A stretch of DNA of 64,000 nucleotides, taken from assembly GCF_003003355.1 (NCBI RefSeq), contig NZ_PVTQ01000004.1, forward strand, positions 1 through 64,000. Direction: 5' to 3'. The notes below the pieces were generated by a model. It was not told the DNA's origin. It saw only the letters and a program-made list of their open reading frames with translations, and did not search any database. The DNA comes from Donghicola tyrosinivorans (lineage in GTDB: Bacteria > Pseudomonadota > Alphaproteobacteria > Rhodobacterales > Rhodobacteraceae). Shown one piece after another: positions 59,785 through 64,000 of the stretch; position 1 is the first letter of the stretch; each line of letters starts with the position of its first letter. Made by a program: the position numbers and the translations under genes.

Positions 59785-60356
59785 GCGGCTCCCGAAGCGA
59801 AAATATTGCGGAAGTACTGGATCATCTCACCTTCCGGAACGATGCCCGAGGGCAGCAGCACGGTGAAGATGATGCGGAATACCAGCCAGATCACCACCAG
59901 CGATCCCAGCGCGACAGCTAGGGTCATCGGCCAGCCTCGGCGGGCCAGCAGCTTGATCGAGATGATCAGGAACAGGGCGGCGGTCGGGATGAACCCCAGC
60001 GGTGTCAGCAGGATACCGAAGGCGATGAGAAGAACGATCATGATCATCACCACAACGGGGATGATGTCTTTCAACAGGCTTTCGTTCTCGGCGGTTTTCA
60101 TGCGCAGGGTTTTGGCCAGAATGACCAAAGCGCTGATCAGCATGACAGCAGAGGTGGCCATGGGCACCGAACCGGGCGAGGACAGCGCCTCAAAGCCCGA
60201 AATGCCATAGGCGTTCCACAGCAGCACAGCGCTGCCGATGGTCATCAATAAGGCAAAGACCGCTTCGCCAGGGCGGCGTTTGTCGGCGTAACCGCCGGGG
60301 GTGGCGTCAGACGTGCCGTCGTGGTGGTCGGCGTCGCCTCGGAAATCTGCGTCCAT
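59781..60356 (-). CDS. tctB: Tripartite tricarboxylate transporter small permease, TctB type
   Basis: 191 residues with four hydrophobic segments after a ~25-residue charged start, as in TctB proteins (GEAVFALLMTIGSAVLLWNA; LTPLGFIPTAALFLIISIKL). It lies between tctC and tctA in the usual gene order. Confidence 0.85.
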   Translation of the reverse strand: MDADFRGDADHHDGTSDATPGGYADKRRPGEAVFALLMTIGSAVLLWNAYGISGFEALSSPGSVPMATSAVMLISALVILAKTLRMKTAENESLLKDIIPVVVMIMIVLLIAFGILLTPLGFIPTAALFLIISIKLLARRGWPMTLAVALGSLVVIWLVFRIIFTVLLPSGIVPEGEMIQYFRNIFASGAA

Positions 60357-60418
60357 GGCTTCCTCCTATTGCCGTAGGGCGGGCGCGGAAGGGGAATGGC
60401 CTACGGCATAAACGATGA

Positions 60419-60476
60419 GCGCCGCCCATCGGGGGGACAGGCGGCGCGTGTGCTTCGATCAGGACAGGTCTGTCCT
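60419..60476 (-). terminator. Hairpins between tctC and tctB (possible attenuator)
   Basis: GCGCCGCC (60419-60426) pairs with GGCGGCGC (60440-60447), and AGGACAG-GT-CTGTCCT (60461-60476) forms a second palindrome directly behind the tctC stop. No T-run follows on the minus strand, so these more likely slow read-through or protect the tctC message than act as a full stop. Confidence 0.45.
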
Positions 60477-60490
60477 GTCAATTCAGTGGA

Positions 60491-61495
60491 TTACTTCGCG
60501 GGACGTGCGATGCCGAAATCTTCCGGCGACGCTTTGGTCAGACCTGCGTCCTGCAGCAGCCAGGTGGTGTTCTGCTGCCACTTGGTCAGGAAGTCCTGCG
60601 CTTCGGCGCCCGAGATGTTCATCATGGTGAAGCCACGGTTGTCCATCAGCTCGACGAAGTCAGCGTTGGTTGCTGCCTGAGCGTAGGCGTCCGACAGTTT
60701 CGCGACGACATCGTCAGGAGTGCCGTTCTTCACGAACACACCGAAGAAGGGACCCCAAGGCAGGAAGCCGTCATAGGCCGCGTTGAAGTCGGTCACGATC
60801 GGCGCTTCGGGCAGCTTTTCGTTCTTGGCGTTATCGATGATCGCCAGAACTTTCATGTTGCCTGCGCGGATGCCTTCGATGGCTGCACCCAGAACGGCGG
60901 GCATCACGTCGATGGCGCCACCCTGCAGAGCGGTCAGCGCGGGGCCGTCACCGTCGTAGGGAACCGAGATCACGTCCAGATCGCCTTCAACGGTTTCGAT
61001 CATCGCGGTGATCACCGAAGGCAGGCCGCCGGGGCCGGTCGCGCCAAAGCGGACTTCGCCGGGGTTCTCGGCGATGTGCTTCATCAGACCTGCGTAGTCA
61101 TCGAAGGGCGCATCGGGGTTTGCCACCAGAACGGGCGTGCCGCGTGCCAGCAGGTTGATGGGGGTAAAGTCGGTGTAGTCTTTCTCACCCAGACCCATCA
61201 CTTTGTAGAGCAGCGGGTTTTCTGCGCCCATCAGCAGGCTGTAGCCGTCTGCGTCCTGGTTTGCCACGTGGTTCAGCGCGATTGCGCCAACGCCGCCGGT
61301 CATGTTCTGCATGACAACGGTGCCGCCCAGAACTTCTTCAGCGTGGGGGGTGACCGAGCGCATCACGGTGTCGGTCGAACCACCGGCACCCCATTGGATG
61401 ATGCCCTGAATTTCTTTTGCGGGGTAGTCAGCGGCCAGTGCGCCGGTTGCTGCCAGTACAAGCGCGGAAACAGCGCCGAAAGCGAAGCGTTTCAT
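60491..61495 (-). CDS. tctC: Tripartite tricarboxylate transporter substrate-binding protein, TctC/Bug type
   Basis: 334 residues from the ATG at 61495, with a Sec signal ending ATGALA-AD. The mature protein has IQWGAGGSTDTVMRSVTPHA and the family's GGTVVMQNMTGGVGAIALNH and GPGGLPSVITAM. It captures a carboxylate in the periplasm and passes it to TctAB. The ligand is not predictable, but an AroE-like gene in the operon and a LysR gene upstream hint at a quinate/shikimate-like acid. Confidence 0.9.
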   Translation of the reverse strand: MKRFAFGAVSALVLAATGALAADYPAKEIQGIIQWGAGGSTDTVMRSVTPHAEEVLGGTVVMQNMTGGVGAIALNHVANQDADGYSLLMGAENPLLYKVMGLGEKDYTDFTPINLLARGTPVLVANPDAPFDDYAGLMKHIAENPGEVRFGATGPGGLPSVITAMIETVEGDLDVISVPYDGDGPALTALQGGAIDVMPAVLGAAIEGIRAGNMKVLAIIDNAKNEKLPEAPIVTDFNAAYDGFLPWGPFFGVFVKNGTPDDVVAKLSDAYAQAATNADFVELMDNRGFTMMNISGAEAQDFLTKWQQNTTWLLQDAGLTKASPEDFGIARPAK

Positions 61496-61613
61496 GTCTC
61501 TCCTCCCAGTGAGATTATGTCCACGACGAAAGATTTTCCGCCGATCGAGTGCCAAAATGACGCGGGTATACCATAACGTCAAATGCTAAAAGTGATGAAG
61601 CATTAACTTTGTG

Positions 61614-62540
61614 TTATGTTCCATCGGTGTGCTCTGCCCAATTTGACCCAGACAACGACAATTCCTTGCGAATTTGCCGAATGGTTTGCTCGGCAAACGA
61701 GGACAGAACGCGGCCCTTCTTTGTGACCGCATAGGTTTTCACAACTGCCGGTTCTTTCAGGGGCTTGCGCACCAGACCCGGCATGTAGACTTCGGCAACA
61801 GAGAACTCGTCAATCAAAGCGACACCCAACCCGTGGCGCACAAAGCTGACCAGAGTCTGCGCAAAGCGGCCACGCATGGCGTGCTTGGCCTTCAGGCCCG
61901 CATCCTCGAAGGGTTGTGCCACGATCTTACCGTAGGGGTCCGAGGGATCAATCCCGATCAAAGGTTCATTCACCAGATCATGGACCGAGATTTCGTCCCG
62001 TTCGCTTAAGGGATGGCCTTCCGGCAGAATCACCACCACGCGCCCTTCGGCGATCTGTTCGTTCGCGATGCCTGCGTTGTTGACGGGCGAGGACATGATG
62101 ACGAACTCGCCTCGTTCCAGCAGCAGGTAATCGACGGTCTCTTCGATCTTCAGGATGTTCAGGTCCACATAAAGATCGGGATAGCGCCCGCGCATGGTGC
62201 GGATGGCGCGGGTGGCCACGAACTGCGCAATAGACGGGGCCGAGGCAAAGGCCAGATGGACGTCCTCGCCTTTTTGCAGGGATTCCAGCGCACTTTGCAG
62301 GTTCTCGACGCCTTTATAGACCTCTCGGATCTGGTCAAAGACGGTGCCTGCCTCGACCGAGGGGACAAATAGCCCCGCGCGCCGTTCGAACAGGCGAATG
62401 CCTAGGCTGTCTTCGGTATGTTTGATCAATCTGCTGATGCCGGGGGCAGATACCCCCAGATGATCCGCCGCGCCGCTGATGGTGCCGCGCAACATAACTG
62501 CACGGATTACCTCGATTTGGCGCAAAGTAATTTCACGCAT
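61614..62540 (-). CDS. LysR-family transcriptional regulator
   Basis: 308 residues. The HTH near the N-terminus reads LRQIEVIRAVMLRGTISGAA, then LGVSAPGISRLIKHTEDSLG, followed by a full LysR effector domain. It lies upstream of tctC on the same strand and is divergent from the FAD dehydrogenase gene, so it probably controls both for a carboxylic acid inducer. ATG with a GGAG-like site upstream. Confidence 0.92.
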   Translation of the reverse strand: MREITLRQIEVIRAVMLRGTISGAADHLGVSAPGISRLIKHTEDSLGIRLFERRAGLFVPSVEAGTVFDQIREVYKGVENLQSALESLQKGEDVHLAFASAPSIAQFVATRAIRTMRGRYPDLYVDLNILKIEETVDYLLLERGEFVIMSSPVNNAGIANEQIAEGRVVVILPEGHPLSERDEISVHDLVNEPLIGIDPSDPYGKIVAQPFEDAGLKAKHAMRGRFAQTLVSFVRHGLGVALIDEFSVAEVYMPGLVRKPLKEPAVVKTYAVTKKGRVLSSFAEQTIRQIRKELSLSGSNWAEHTDGT

Positions 62541-62654
62541 GATGTCTCCTCCACGTTCTGATTAACATGGAGTTATGAAATCTGGCAAACATGTAATTGA
62601 CGTTATTTTTGTGGGGCGTCAGGTTGCGGGCGAACGCAAGGGGGAGGCGAGGTC

Positions 62655-64000
62655 ATGAAAAGCACAGTCACCTATGGCAGCGATCTGATCGTTCTGGGAT
62701 CAGGGGCCGCCGGATTGGCCGCAGCCGTCACAGCAGCGCATCACGGGCTGCGCGTCACCCTTATCGAAAAGACTGATGTGCTTGGCGGCACGACCGCTTG
62801 GTCGGGCGGCTGGATCTGGAGCCCGCGCAACCCCGTCGCCATCCGTGCCGGTATTGATGAGGATATCGAGGCCCCCCGCACCTATCTGCGCAATGTTCTG
62901 GGCAACCACTTTGATCCCGCGCGGGTCGAGGCCTTTTTGCAGGCCGCGCCGGAAATGGTCGGGTTCTTTGAAGAGAACACGGCCCTCAGCTTTGATGGCG
63001 GTCTGGTGATCCCCGACACCTACGGGCATCTGGATGGGGCAGGGACCGGCGGGCGCTCGGTTATTGCCAAGCCCTTTGACGGGCGGGCATTGGGCAAGAA
63101 CATCGACTTGGTGCGCAAGCCAGTGCGCGAGACGACCTTTTTCGGGATGACCATTCAGGCGGGGCCTGACCTCAAGGCCTTTATGACCATGACCCGATCC
63201 ATTGGCAGCTTTGCCTATGCCACCAAGCGGGTGCTGCGTCATTTCCGTGATCTGGCCTTGTATCGGCGGGGGATGGACCTGCGGAACGGCAACGCCTTGG
63301 TGGCCCGTCTGGTGAAATCCGCGCTGGATTTGGGGGTCGAGATCAGAACCTCGACCACAGTGGAGCGTTTGATTGCAGAAGATGGCCGTGTGGTCGGTGT
63401 TGTTTTGGGGGATGGCGAAGAGGTGCAGGCCGCGAAAGGCGTTGTGCTGGCTTGCGGCGGCTTTGCCCATGATGCGGCGCGGCGGACCCAGAGCTTTCCC
63501 CGCGAAGATCAGCACCGGACTTTGGCGGTGGATAGCGCCACGGGCGATGGTTTGCGTCTGGCCGAGGCTGTGGGCGGCGCGGTGCGTCTGGACACGGCCC
63601 GACCGGCAGCCTTTTGCCCTGTGTCGACCGTGCGCTGGCCTGACGGGCGCGAGGCGCAGTTCCCGCACATCATTGATCGGGGCAAGCCCGGTGTGATCGG
63701 CGTGCTGGCGAACGGTCAGCGGTTCTGCAACGAGGGGCTTGGCTATCACGACTATGTCGAGGCGATGCTGCAAGCGATCCCCGATGATCAGCCTGCGGTC
63801 AGTTGGATGGTCTGCGACCATCGCTTCCTTCGCCGCTTTGGTCTGGGCGTGGTGCGTCCGACACCGGTCCCCTTTGGGCAGTGGGTCCGCAGCGGCTATC
63901 TGAAAACCGGCAAGACGATCGAGGCGCTGGCGCAAGCCTGCGGGATCGACCCGCAGGGCTTGCGCACTACCGTGGATGCATGGAACGCGGATGCCGATAA
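62655..64000 (+). CDS. FAD-dependent dehydrogenase, fumarate-reductase/3-ketosteroid-dehydrogenase-like flavoprotein (partial)
   Basis: The frame is open from the ATG at 62655 (GGGGAGG upstream) to the window edge, giving 448 residues of an incomplete protein. The N-terminal FAD-binding LIVLGSGAAGLAAAVTAAHH and VTLIEKTDVLGGTTAWSGG, and later VVLACGGFAHDAARRT, match the FAD_binding_2 family (succinate dehydrogenase/KstD-like soluble flavoproteins). The catalytic end lies outside the window, so the substrate cannot be judged. Divergent from the LysR gene, it probably belongs to the same regulon as tctCBA-aroE. Confidence 0.85.
   Translation, partial: MKSTVTYGSDLIVLGSGAAGLAAAVTAAHHGLRVTLIEKTDVLGGTTAWSGGWIWSPRNPVAIRAGIDEDIEAPRTYLRNVLGNHFDPARVEAFLQAAPEMVGFFEENTALSFDGGLVIPDTYGHLDGAGTGGRSVIAKPFDGRALGKNIDLVRKPVRETTFFGMTIQAGPDLKAFMTMTRSIGSFAYATKRVLRHFRDLALYRRGMDLRNGNALVARLVKSALDLGVEIRTSTTVERLIAEDGRVVGVVLGDGEEVQAAKGVVLACGGFAHDAARRTQSFPREDQHRTLAVDSATGDGLRLAEAVGGAVRLDTARPAAFCPVSTVRWPDGREAQFPHIIDRGKPGVIGVLANGQRFCNEGLGYHDYVEAMLQAIPDDQPAVSWMVCDHRFLRRFGLGVVRPTPVPFGQWVRSGYLKTGKTIEALAQACGIDPQGLRTTVDAWNADAD

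Noticed and set aside
1-64000. tRNA or rRNA genes and attachment sites at the island edges
   Set aside because: I looked at the island borders and intergenic regions for tRNA-like cloverleaves and direct repeats and saw none I could support by eye.

Overview
The window reads as chromosomal DNA from an alphaproteobacterium of the Rhodobacteraceae/Roseobacter type. The reasons are high GC, dense ABC (Urt/Liv-type) and tripartite tricarboxylate (Tct) transporters, a curli-type csg locus, long RTX/cadherin-like secreted proteins, and an island of IS3/IS5/IS110 remnants. This assignment rests on gene content and protein style only. No rRNA, tRNA or CRISPR array was seen.

Region 1 (1-15000) is an insertion-sequence graveyard around a surface-polysaccharide island. 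A DPM1-like glycosyltransferase, a GtrA-type flippase, a large membrane protein cut at its 3' end by IS DNA, a SAM methyltransferase, a sugar-nucleotide epimerase and an 1134-residue methyltransferase/GT4/RgpF fusion are separated by broken IS3, IS5 and IS110 pieces. One IS110/IS1111-type element looks intact and has a structured candidate guide-RNA region behind its transposase. A PD-(D/E)xK-like gene is truncated at the island's right edge (14694-14942).

Region 2 (15520-18149) is a compact curli locus: a curlin with two extreme tyrosine-rich blocks, then csgF and csgG. Region 3 (18739-31332) holds an aminotransferase, an orphan form-II CoxL-like molybdenum hydroxylase, a XylR/V4R-domain regulator with a degenerate AAA+ core, and a divergent catabolic operon (cupin dioxygenase, SDR, Liv ABC transporter, zinc alcohol dehydrogenase).

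Region 4 (31342-42487) is the most striking. An NCS1-type nucleobase/amide transporter domain is fused to a Cys-rich segment, a hybrid histidine kinase and a receiver, with a LuxR-type response regulator behind it. It is divergent from a urea/amide ABC transporter operon ending in formamidase (fmdA) and the zinc-ribbon gene fmdB. It looks like a self-contained system that senses, imports and hydrolyses short amides.

Region 5 (43098-50135) holds a 2084-residue RTX/cadherin-repeat protein with a C-terminal SGNH-hydrolase-like domain, followed by a lower-GC gene of unknown function under two near-identical palindromic operators. Region 6 (50264-64000) is mainly core and catabolic genes: acnB; a LysR/DoxX/LigB-dioxygenase/glutathionyl-hydroquinone-reductase cluster; a CAP lipoprotein; tctCBA with an aroE-like gene; another LysR; and a divergent FAD dehydrogenase running off the right edge.
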